Assembly: GCA_009837725.1 (NCBI GenBank)
Contig: VXSY01000110.1
Coordinates: forward strand, 1 to 38,365
Direction of reading: 5' to 3'
Length of the DNA stretch: 38,365 nt
Source: Gammaproteobacteria bacterium
GTDB taxonomy: Bacteria; Pseudomonadota; Gammaproteobacteria; Pseudomonadales; Azotimanducaceae
The notes beneath the pieces are model-generated. The model made no database searches, was not told where the DNA came from, and was given only the letters and a program-made list of their open reading frames with translations. Both the position numbers and the translations under genes were made by a program. Of this stretch, positions 16,781 through 25,400 are shown in pieces (positions within the stretch are counted from its first letter, which is position 1; the number at the start of each line of letters is the position of its first letter).

Positions 16781-17530
16781 ATGCCGACCCTGTTCGATGG
16801 GACATGTGGCATTGGCGACATCGTTGAAATCCTCGACCGAATGGACGCGAACTGTCCGCGGCCTTCTTCGACTTCCAAGGAGCTTTGGCGGCTTCGGTGC
16901 ACGAAGAAAGGCCGTCTTCGCGGCAACGAGACGCTCTTAGAGAGGGCCGTAGCGATGCTGGCGGACAACGACCATATACCTGGATGGTTCAATCAGTGTC
17001 CGGCAGCGTCCGGAATAGGGGACTCCTTTAGAAACAGGAGGAGGAACGTCGATCTCGTTCACTGGTGCGCCGAGGACGGTCGGTTGACGCTTGTTGAACT
17101 GAAATGGGGCCGCGGCGCCCCCACGCACGCGGTACAGCAGATTCTCCGCTATGGGGCGGCGTATTTATTGTGTCGAATGCACCGGGACAGGCTGCCCGTC
17201 GGGAATCGTCCGGTGATGTCAGCCATGCACGTTGCGCTCCGAGTCGCCGCGCCGATCCGGGACTATCGCGACGACGGCCTTCGGGACTGCCTCTTCCGGG
17301 CGCAGGAAAGCCTTGGCCGCGTTCCGGGAAGAACGGGACTGGCGGGACTGTCGATGTCGCTGGACGTACTGGCCTTCCCCGAGTGGTTCGATCACCTGCC
17401 GTTCACCGATGGCGCGGAAGTCCGCGACTCGTGTGACAGGCCGGAGTTGACGGAGGAGGGCCGCATCATCGTTGATGCCTTCGATGGCTTGGCCTTGGTA
17501 CACCTCGACCGCGATGGGACGAAGGGGTGA
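16781..17530 (+). CDS. PD-(D/E)XK nuclease-like protein, first of three
   Basis: 249 residues from the ATG at 16781; I do not recognise a named family. The nuclease core is readable: helix NETLLERAVAMLA (49-61, acidic residue E54), strand NVDLVHWC (Asp91), strand LTLVELKWG (Glu106-x-Lys108) and helix AVQQILRYGAAYLLC (117-131), which resembles the Q-x-x-x-Y helix of exonuclease-like members. The C-terminal 100 residues are unassigned. It lies 340 bases after the integrase and overlaps the next gene by GTGA. The frame is open upstream to 16586, but without a better start. Function in DNA restriction or defence is inference from fold and place. Confidence 0.72.
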   Translation: MPTLFDGTCGIGDIVEILDRMDANCPRPSSTSKELWRLRCTKKGRLRGNETLLERAVAMLADNDHIPGWFNQCPAASGIGDSFRNRRRNVDLVHWCAEDGRLTLVELKWGRGAPTHAVQQILRYGAAYLLCRMHRDRLPVGNRPVMSAMHVALRVAAPIRDYRDDGLRDCLFRAQESLGRVPGRTGLAGLSMSLDVLAFPEWFDHLPFTDGAEVRDSCDRPELTEEGRIIVDAFDGLALVHLDRDGTKG

Positions 17531-18285
17531 ACGGAAGATTCCTGCCTGGGGTGCCGGGAGCGGAGATCGAGAGAATCCTCAACGCTGCCCCCGGCAACGA
17601 GATCACCAGCGGCAAGTTTGACAGCCCCGAGTCGTCATCGGCGTTAGTCGCCAATGCGTTCGGTTTCTACCTTCACCGGGCGGTCGACCTTCCAGTGCTG
17701 CCTGGTTGCGAAGAGGAGGTCTGGCCCGCACGGTCCCTGTCTATGGAGGCCAAGCTCCGGTTTCCGTGGCGCGGCGGGCGTCATCCCTTTCTGGATTGTC
17801 TGGTGGAGACGCCATCGGCGCTTATCGGCATCGAGTCGAAGCGCTTCGAGCCGTATCGTTCCTCGCTGAGCGATGCGTTCTGGCGACCAGTCTGGGGCGA
17901 ACACATGGGTGGATACGAGGGCGTCCGGGACCGGCTACGAGACAATCCCGCCGGAGGATTCGCCCACCTGGATGCAGCGCAGTTGTTCAAGCACGCCCTA
18001 GCGCTGCGGAGCGAGGTCTATCGGCGTGAGCCGTGCAAGCTCAAGCCCATCCTGTTCTATCTCTACGCCGAGCCCGAAGTCTGGCCGAGGAACGGCGAAG
18101 CCGTCGATGAACAGGCGAAGGCCCGACATCGGGAAGAGATCGAGGCATTCGGCAAAGCCGTCGGTGATGACGAGGTGAGCTTCGTGTGGTGCCCGTGGCG
18201 CAACCTCCTTGACACGTGGGCGAGCCAACGCGACAGTCGGACTCGCGCTCACGCGCAAGCTGTGAGGGATCGATTCTTACCGTAG
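17527..18285 (+). CDS. PD-(D/E)XK nuclease-like protein, second of three
   Basis: 252 residues, starting at a GTG that overlaps the previous stop (GTGA), so it is translationally coupled. Predicted core: KFDSPESSSALVANAFGFYL (30-49, a helix after a Ser-rich turn), the strand pair around MEAKLRFPW and HPFLDCLVE (Asp90), then LIGIESKRFEPY (Glu103-x-Lys105). The SPESSSALVAN segment and this order remind me of the PGN_0703 group of putative restriction endonucleases, an assignment from memory only. The C-terminal half contains a strand FYLYAEPEVW and a helical tail. No methyltransferase or helicase gene accompanies it. Confidence 0.72.
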   Translation: MNGRFLPGVPGAEIERILNAAPGNEITSGKFDSPESSSALVANAFGFYLHRAVDLPVLPGCEEEVWPARSLSMEAKLRFPWRGGRHPFLDCLVETPSALIGIESKRFEPYRSSLSDAFWRPVWGEHMGGYEGVRDRLRDNPAGGFAHLDAAQLFKHALALRSEVYRREPCKLKPILFYLYAEPEVWPRNGEAVDEQAKARHREEIEAFGKAVGDDEVSFVWCPWRNLLDTWASQRDSRTRAHAQAVRDRFLP

Positions 18286-18354
18286 CTGGACCAACACAGG
18301 AGAGGTTGGCCAAGATCCGAGCGTACCTTGGTCATGGCGACTGGAGTGGCTGCA

Positions 18355-18942
18355 ATGTTCGATGACGCGATGGACACTATTCTCTTTGACTTCGCCGCAT
18401 TGCTGGAGACCCGCGTCGGTCACGACGTTTGGACTACGGAAGATTCGGTACGGTACACGCTGTTTGCCGCCATGTTGCGCAACATGGTGGAGGCCCACGA
18501 GGTGATCCAGGAGTTCCCGCATCGCTTGCTTGGTGGAGAGAAGAGGGTCGATACATGGATGCCAGACTTCCACGGGAAGGACGTTGCCGTCGAGTTCAAG
18601 TACGACCCAGATTCGCGCAGCGGCGCGACCCTAAACGAGACGCAAAGAGCAGGGGCCGTATTCGAGGATTTGCGTCGGCTGCAACTCCTTAGTGACGACG
18701 CCGTTTGCTATTTCGTGTATGTCACGATGAAGGGGATGGACCGCCATTTCCACAATCGTCATAGGGAACTGTATGGGCTGGTGCAGGGAGAGTCCTTTGA
18801 GATAAGGCGAAGCTACTTCGCCGACAAGCCACGGACCTTCATGGGCAAAGTTGACGGCGTGTTCGAGGCGACCGTTACTTGCGTAGTGAACCAGCGCTTC
18901 TTGGATCACAACCTTAGGGTTTACAACATCGCAAAGGCATGA
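18355..18942 (+). CDS. PD-(D/E)XK nuclease-like protein, third of three
   Basis: 195 residues from the ATG at 18355, preceded by GGAG; an ATG at 18334 is also possible. Predicted core: TTEDSVRYTLFAAML (27-41, acidic Glu29), KRVDTWMPDF (Asp66), VAVEFKYDPDS (Glu80-x-Lys82), then a helix with NETQRAGAVFEDLRRLQLL, a pattern I associate with small uncharacterised nuclease-fold proteins. It is unlike the two upstream proteins beyond the core motifs. It lies 69 bases downstream of the second gene in the same direction. The end of the gene is 35 bases from an inverted integrase relic. Confidence 0.72.
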   Translation: MFDDAMDTILFDFAALLETRVGHDVWTTEDSVRYTLFAAMLRNMVEAHEVIQEFPHRLLGGEKRVDTWMPDFHGKDVAVEFKYDPDSRSGATLNETQRAGAVFEDLRRLQLLSDDAVCYFVYVTMKGMDRHFHNRHRELYGLVQGESFEIRRSYFADKPRTFMGKVDGVFEATVTCVVNQRFLDHNLRVYNIAKA

Positions 18943-18976
18943 CGGCGGGCAGATTGTGCGTCGAAGTCCCCTGACT

Positions 18977-19057
18977 TCATGGTTGGCCCGTCAAGTAGTC
19001 GGCCCAATGCTGCATGAGGGTCCGGCGGCGCTCGAACAGATCGCTACGCCGGTGCCC
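18977..19057 (-). pseudogene. C-terminal relic of a second P4-type integrase
   Basis: Minus-strand codons read RRSDLFERRRTLMQHWADY before a stop at 18977. They match the C-terminus of the intact integrase (RSDLLERRRPVMQRWGDY). The residue at the catalytic tyrosine position is His (GHRRSD), and nothing upstream on this strand continues the homology. The remnant is inverted relative to the intact integrase, and the three nuclease-like genes lie between the two. Confidence 0.75.
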
Positions 19058-19365
19058 GAACCGAGCGCCGCCTACTGGAGTCCGCTCCCAGACCCGGAGC
19101 CGCGCGAGGAATGCGAGTGGGCGAAGTCGATCCACGACGACGGTCGCAGGTTCCATCGCCACTGATCCCGCTCTCCCGCCGGGGCGAGCGGCTCCGCAGT
19201 CGCGCGCCCGGTTCATCAACCCATCGGGAACCGAACCATGGACGACAGTCGCCACAGCCGGCCCGAGTCGATCGACGACCGGATGGAGCGGCTGGAGATC
19301 GAGGGTACATGGAGCGTCGGGTGCGTTCGCCCTCCCGCAGGATCGCCGCACCTGGCCGAACAGCG

Positions 19366-20228
19366 CTATCCGCAGTACCGACGCACGATCTCCAGGCGTC
19401 CGTGGCCGAGCTCGCGGGAGATCCGCAGCCGCGCGGCGGCGTCGATGCGCCGCTCCCCCTCCCCAGCTCGCTCCGCGCCGGCCCGCCCGCCGCCGGAGCC
19501 TTCCAGCCCGTCAGGCCCTCGTACCGGTCCAGCGCGTAGGCGTGCCGCAGCCCGTGGCTGCGGTCCAGCCCCGCCGCCCGGGTCTGGGCCTCGTACACCC
19601 TGCGCTGCTCCGCGTAGTTGCGCCCCGGCGGGATCAGCGCACCGCCGCCCGCCAGACCGCGCGCCTCGTCGAGCAGCCGGCGCTGGGCAGCCGTCCGCAC
19701 CGGCACCTCGCGCGGCCGGCCGCCCTTGGCCGTCGACGCCTTCACCGCGATCCGGTCGCCGCGGTCGGCATGGGACGGCGAAAACTTGATGGCCTCCTCG
19801 CGGCGCAGCCCGAACGCCGCCTGCAGCCGCAGCGCCATGCGCACGTGATCGTCCCTCACCTGCGCCAGCCTCTCCGCGTCCAGGTCGCGCCGCCTCGTGC
19901 CGTCGGAGACGTGGCTGCGCGGGCGCATGCCGTAGTCGGCGTTCGGCATCACCATGCCCGACTTGCCGACGCGCTCGGCCCACCAGCGCAGGTGCGCCAT
20001 GCGGTTCATCATGGTGGCGTCGGACAGGCCGCCGTCGCGCCAGTGGCGCACCAGCGCCTCGACGTGCCTCGGCTTCAGCCCCTCGGCGCGCAGGCCGCGG
20101 TGGCCGAGGTCGTGCAGCGCGTTCGCCATCTGCGCCAGCGCGTACGAGCGGTCGTGGCGGGTGCCGTGGGAGCCGGCCTCGCCGGAGCGACGCTGGAGCT
20201 GCAGCAGGTCCCAGTTCAGGTCCCGCAC
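19366..20228 (-). pseudogene. Integrase of the Integrase_1/SAM-like family, frameshifted
   Basis: A second recombinase family, starting at a GTG (20228; protein begins RDLNWDLLQLQRR). The SAM-like N-terminal domain runs to about residue 90 (GLSDATMMNRMAHLRWWAE), followed by the catalytic domain with AAFGLRREEAIKF (first Arg), HGLRHAYALDRYE (His-x-x-Arg) and LTGWKAPAAGGP. Near 19455-19480 the homology moves to another frame, which finishes with LRISRELGHGRLEIVRRYCG (last His and Tyr) and stops at 19366. All catalytic residues exist across the two frames, so one indel disables it, unless it is a sequencing error. Such integrases are common on integrative elements. Confidence 0.8.
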
Positions 20229-20539
20229 GGAGACCCGACGCCGTAGCTCGCGTTGTCCTTCCGGACGATGCCCGGCTTGCCGATCCTGCGCGCCAGCCAG
20301 CGCAGGTGCGCAAGGCGGTTCTTCACCGTTCCGTCCGACAGCCCCTGCCGGCGCCACTCCGCCACCAGCGCGTCGACGTGCCGGCCCTTGAACCCGCGCG
20401 CCCTCAGGCCCCGGTAGCCGAGGCCGTGCAGGGTCTCCGCCGCCTGCGCCAGCGCGAAGCGCCGGGCGCGGCGCGTGGCGTGCGAGCCGCGTCGGTCGTC
20501 CTCCAGCAGCCGCAGCAGGTCGAAGTGCAGTTGGCGCAT
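20216..20539 (-). pseudogene. N-terminal domain of a paralogous Integrase_1-type recombinase, truncated
   Basis: 107 residues from the ATG at 20539 (MRQLHFDLLRLLEDDRRGSH) that align along their whole length with the N-terminus of the following integrase: GYRGLRARGFKGRHVDALV against GHRGLRAEGLKPRHVEALV, and GLSDGTVKNRLAHLRWLA against GLSDATMMNRMAHLRWWA. It stops at 20216, thirteen bases inside the next gene, with no catalytic domain. It looks like one of two tandem paralogues cut off by a deletion joining it to its neighbour. It might still bind DNA, but I treat it as a remnant. Confidence 0.75.
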
Positions 20540-20569
20540 CGTTGCCGATCTCCACCCCGTGGGGTGCAA

Positions 20570-21472
20570 TGTCCGGCTCGAAGCTAGAGAGGGCGTCCGC
20601 CGGCGTCAACGACGGCGTGCTCACCGGATCGGTAAGCGCCGCCTGCCAGAACGGCAGGGACGGCAGGCATCGCCGAAGGGCAGCTCAAGTCGTGGGGGCC
20701 TCGAATGACCGCGGCGTCGGCGCGTCGGACGCGCCCCGCGGCCGCGCGGGCGCGGCCGGGAGCGAGTGTGGTTCGTTCAGTTCTGATGGGCGACCCGGCA
20801 CCCGTCAGGGTGTCCGGACCCCGCACCTTCGTGCGGAAATGCCCGTCGACGCGTCTTCCCTCGCCGTCTCCTGCGGCGGCCGCGGCGTGTCCTGCGACAA
20901 CTGGCCCGCCAGCCCTTCGGCACGCGCCGCGCCGCGCGGAGCCATTCGGCATGACGGAGTTCTCCGTCCCGCGCGATGCGTCGCACCACGTCCAGGTTCG
21001 CCGCACCGGTTTCCCGGCGGTGCGCGTCTCCGCGCCATGCGGCCTCTCCTGCCGTCGGTGGTTCGCCCCTGTCCGCGCGCTACCGCGAACATGGCGGACC
21101 GTGCCTTGCGATGCGTCGACCGCCAAATGCTGCGCCTGCAGCTCGGCACATTGCGCCGCCGTTCGGCGACGCCGTCATGCAGGGCTCTCCGGCCCTGCCA
21201 TGTCGCGCGATGGCGACAGATTGACGCCGGGCACTCTAGCACCGCATCACCACGCCGGCACCAGCTTTCTTCTTACCGGAGCGCTTGCCGCCGCTGGCCC
21301 GAACCCCGCATCTGCGCCCCGTCACTACCGGAACTCCGCCGCCGCCTAGAGGCGCCGGCGGAGGTAGTGACGGGGCGCAACATGCGGTCCGTCGCCACAA
21401 TGCTCCATTACTGGGCCTCAGTCACTTCGTAACCACCTGCGAGGCACGCTGCTGCTTGGCATTCGCGACACG
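20570..21472. other. About 900 bases with no supported gene
   Basis: Very G+C-rich sequence that is open in several frames on both strands, none with recognisable motifs or a good ribosome site. Amino acid content (Arg/Ala/Pro runs) is typical of spurious frames. The only distinct structure is the long hairpin at 21313-21379. Confidence 0.6.
21313..21379. repeat. Strong 67-base hairpin
   Basis: TGCGCCCCGTCACTACC at 21313-21329 pairs perfectly with 21363-21379. Inside, after a GGAA bulge, CTCCGCCGCCGCC pairs with GGCGCCGGCGGAG with one mismatch around a TAGA loop. The stem is about 29 bp. No T-tract follows. It stands between the integrase relics and the next gene, and could be an attachment or transfer site, a structured RNA or the scar of an element. 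Confidence 0.8.
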
Positions 21473-22084
21473 TCATGCCCGTGGGTTCCAATCCGGATTC
21501 GTGTACCACAGGAATTGCTCGTCCGGCCTCCATACAAGCCCATCTTCAACGTGATAGGCAGCCGGGCCCTTCCCGCGGAAGTCGATGAAGTCGGGGCTCT
21601 GCCCGCAGTAAACCTGACGCACTTTCTCCTGATTCACGGTCCCAGATGCAACGACCGCGTCGGGCACGCCCGTACCGTGAGCCAGGGCACCCTGTACTAC
21701 CTCCAAGACCTCGCGTCGGCCAACGACCCCGAAGAAGACAGCGTTGTGCCAGCCTCGTTCTTGATGCTGTTCGCCATGGCTGCTGTTGACACTCGGGGAT
21801 GGCCCCGTGCTGTACATGTACACCGTGGCAACCCTGTCCCCGTTGTCGGCTGCATATCTGCCAAGTGCGTGTTCAATGAAGACCGACCAGTTCGAGTACG
21901 CCAACCAAAAACTGTCCTCGTCGAGTTCGATCGTCTCGAGCGGCTGCGTAACCCGTCTGATCCCGAGGTACCCCTTCACCGATCGATCGTACGACTCGGA
22001 CATTTTCCTGGCCGCATCAAAGTGTCCCTTCGACTCGAACCGCCTTTCCATTTCCTCTGCGTTCAACAGCACCCTACCTTCCAC
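21473..22084 (-). CDS. Hypothetical protein
   Basis: 203 residues, not recognised. The composition is that of a soluble globular protein, with no signal peptide or membrane helix. Notable segments are SFWLAYSNWSVFIEHALGRY (aromatic-rich, about 58-77), RGWHNAVFFGVVGRREVLEV and a C-terminal WRPDEQFLWYTNPDWNPRA rich in Trp. It begins at a GTG at 22084; a GTG at 22072 after GGAAGG is an alternative. Codon choice looks like normal coding sequence for the window. It has no obvious operon partner and lies between mobile-element relics and the large secreted protein. Confidence 0.6.
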   Translation of the reverse strand: MEGRVLLNAEEMERRFESKGHFDAARKMSESYDRSVKGYLGIRRVTQPLETIELDEDSFWLAYSNWSVFIEHALGRYAADNGDRVATVYMYSTGPSPSVNSSHGEQHQERGWHNAVFFGVVGRREVLEVVQGALAHGTGVPDAVVASGTVNQEKVRQVYCGQSPDFIDFRGKGPAAYHVEDGLVWRPDEQFLWYTNPDWNPRA

Positions 22085-22406
22085 CCTCGCCGATCACGGA
22101 TCACACCCGAGCACCGCTGCCGAACAATAACATCCTCGATTTCGCAAAAGCAGCTACCGTGGTGCAGCCTAGCGGCCATCTACGGCGTCGTGCCACTGCC
22201 TGTTCGCCCGCGCGCGGCCCCTGTATCCCTTCGGCGAAGGGGGTACACGCCGATACCGAGGCAACGCTCCACGTAGGACGTGTCGGCCGTGACAGAGTTG
22301 TCGCCGCAGTGCGCGACAGCGGCACCCGATGACGCATCACTGTGCACCGCAGGCACCGTCCACACCGCAGACTCTAGGTCGAACTCGTCGAGCCTGCGGC
22401 GCCCGC
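22085..22406. other. Gap with possible decayed coding on the minus strand
   Basis: No intact gene. On the minus strand a frame around 22250-22395 reads like protein (for example AAVAHCGDNSVTADTSYVER), but it has no start, no recognised homology and follows directly on the end of the large secreted gene in another frame. It may be a broken remnant. Confidence 0.4.
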
Positions 22407-25400
22407 TCAACGAACCTGCGCGTGGGGGCCGGCTGGGAGACCAACGTCGTTGTCGAGCAGCAGGCTGCCGCCGGCATTGCGGATGCGTACGGCGTGTACC
22501 CCGCGAGCCTGCATGGGGACGCGCACGGCCCATGTCCCGGCACGGCCTGCCGACGCGCCGATGTCCGCGGCGGCGAGGGGTTGGCGGTACATCTCCATGC
22601 CCGAGTCGTCGTGGAGCGTGAGGACGAAATCGCCGGGTGCATCGATCCGTGGCGGCGATGTGCTGGTGGCGGCGGAGAACAGGGTCCAGAAACCGTGTTC
22701 GTCCACCGACCCCGAAAGCGCGAGGCTGCGAACGATGGCGGGTGCGTTGCCAACCCGACCTTCCACTGCGGCTGCGTGCCCGCCCTGACCGCCAAGGTGG
22801 CTCCTGACATTCGGCACCTGCATCGCGGCTCCGTTACGTTCCGCCGCTTCGCTCGCCTCGTCGCCCCACGCCACGGCCTTCTGGTAGCTGTACGTGGAGA
22901 TGTGCTGCGGCGCGCAGCCCGACATCAGGTCGTAATAGTTCTCGCTGGCCGTGATGAACCGCTGCTCGAGGAACGAGTAGCTCCCCTCGGCGCCGATGCC
23001 GGCGTGCGGGAACGCCGCGTCACCCAACGCCTGACAGGGCACAGACCGCAGACCCATGCCCCATCCGAGTCCGAACGCAACCCGTTCGGCGGCGTCCGAG
23101 TCGCCCACTACCACCTGATTGGCGCCCCCATAGACGTGGTTGGAGTCGGATTCCCACCCCGGCGGCATTGCCGCGACGGCAATGTGAAATTCGTCCGCCG
23201 CACCCTCCTCGTTGGCCAATTGCACCACTCGGTCGAAGAGCCGATCCGCATCTACCTGCTGGCCGCTTCGCTCCTCGGCGGAGAGTTCATAGACGAGCGC
23301 GGCTCTCACCCGTGCGCTCACGCGAGCAATCGGCAACAGGCTTCGCGCCACCCCGAGGAGGGCGTCGGCGGTCACGGTCGGCGTCGTGTCAACGACCTGA
23401 ATAGGCACGAACACCGGTTTCAGCGCCGGCAGCGTTCTCGGCGTGAGCGAGGCGAAGTTCAATCGCGGTGTCGCGATGACATCGGCGTCCAACTGCGCAT
23501 TGGGGTCGGCCACGAGGTCAAGCCCGTTTCCTTGCACGAACTGCCGGCCTTGCACGGGCATGGTGTAGCTCGACACCCACTTTCTGCCGCGTCGCATGGA
23601 TCCCGCGGGCTCGGCATCCAAGGGCGCCGCGACTCCCGCGACATGTACGTCGGCAGCGAGCGGCGGCGTTGCCGCAGACTCGTGCTCGACGTGCACCCGC
23701 ACGACGCTTTGGCGGTTGGCGATGGCGTCCACGCGTCCGGTTGCGCCTTCCAAGGCGAATCGGCCCGCGAGGGGCCTTGAAAGACCTCCACTTCCCTCAC
23801 GCGAATCACGCCGTCTCGACAGAGCACGTCCCAGGCCACGGGCACGCGGGTGTTCTTCACGCGAATCGTCAGCCGCACATTGGCGGTTCCACCTGCCCTG
23901 CAGGTCATCCGCAGGTTGTTGGTGATGCTCTGGCCGCGCCGTACAAGGCCACTGGCGCGGCCAATGAGGACGTCCGGGTGACTTGCCTCCACCGCAAAGG
24001 ACGTCCGCGGTTGCCCTGCCCATGTGGATGTGGCCTGCCAAGTCAGGCTCGACCTGGCGGCTTGGGCCGGTGAACCGAGCGCTGCGGCGGGCGCCGCCTC
24101 AACCCGGATCTGCACCGGCGTGGTGGAGATGTCCGCAGCGCTTCCGTCCACTCGCCGTGTGCTGCTGTCGCCCACGGCGTTGTGTACGAGCGATGCCTCG
24201 TTGCCGGCCAGGTCCGTGATCGCGCCGCCTTCGAGCCGCAGCGCGTCGGCCGGAATCGCGAGCCCGTTCGCATCGGCATCGGCACGCGAAACCACGTAGC
24301 TAAACCGCAGCCCGTCGGCGCCTGAGTTGCCGTCGAACGAGGCAAGACGGGTGTCGTCGCCAATGACGATCGCCAGTTGCTCGGAACCGGTGGCAACCAC
24401 CGGCTCGCTGAATCGGACCACAACGGAAACGACGGCACCGGCGCCGTAGGTACCGTTCGCTGCCGGTGAGGCAATGCTCACGCCTTCGATGCGGGGAGCC
24501 CTGGTGTCGACGCTGAAGGGCTCGATCGTTTCTGCGTAGGCAGAGAGATCCCCGCTTACGGCATTGCCTTCGTCATCCTCGATGGAGGTGGCGAGCAGGC
24601 GAAACGCTCCTCTTGCCAACTCCAGGTCCGTCACGTTCTCGCCCGTGGCAATGACGCGACTGCAAACGAAATGGCGGTCGCGCCCGTTTCTTGGCGCACA
24701 GGGCAGTTCGCGGACCCCGACCTTCAGTCTGGCGGCGCCGCCGACGTTCACCGGTTCCGGAAAGACGACATGAAAGGCAAGGGTTTGCCCCTCGCCGAAG
24801 CGGGTGCCGCCATCGGCCGGCGGCTCGAGGACAACGCCGTGGAAGTTCGAACCGATGCGGACGCGTCCCGAAGGAGGCAACGCAACGGAATCCACTTCGA
24901 CCGCACGGCCCCGCGCGTCGAGGATCAATACGTCGGCCCAGCCTTCCGGCGGCAGTTGAAAGCCGACCAAGTCAAAGTCGTCCTCTCCGACGCCCGGAGC
25001 GCCATAGTCGATGTGCCACAGATTTCTGTCCTTGTCCACGAAGGAGTGCACCGGCTCCCGGAAGCGGGTGGCGCGGCGCTTGCCGGCCAACACAAACTCG
25101 GGCGTCCCCCGCGCCACAACCATGCCGTCGAAGGACAACCGGCCGCCGCCGAAGGTCAATCTGGACCCCACTTGCCGGGGGCGAGCTGCCGCAACTCGCG
25201 TTCCGTCGACTTTGTGGTCCGCCGCCGTGAAGGGCGTGAACGCCATCGACTCGCCATCGATGGCGTTCCCGACTGCGTCCTGAACCGGGCCCACGTTTAC
25301 GGCACCGGCAAGGGACACGCCGTCGGCGTCGACGTCGGCCTCGGTTACCAGATACGTAAAGGTCGCCGACGTTGCCCCAGCGCGGATCCAGGTCCCAAGC

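Noticed and set aside
19238-19789. Plus-strand ORF starting MDDSRHSRPESIDDRMERL
   Set aside because: The first 30 residues look protein-like, but the rest is antisense to the integrase remnant, so no complete gene can be supported.
19014-20246. Plus-strand open frame of 410 codons over the integrase remnant
   Set aside because: The minus strand has integrase motifs across two frames; this one is Arg/Pro/Ala noise.
20542-21432. Open frames on both strands in the gene desert
   Set aside because: They have no motifs and no ribosome site, and are overlapped by equally open frames in other phases.
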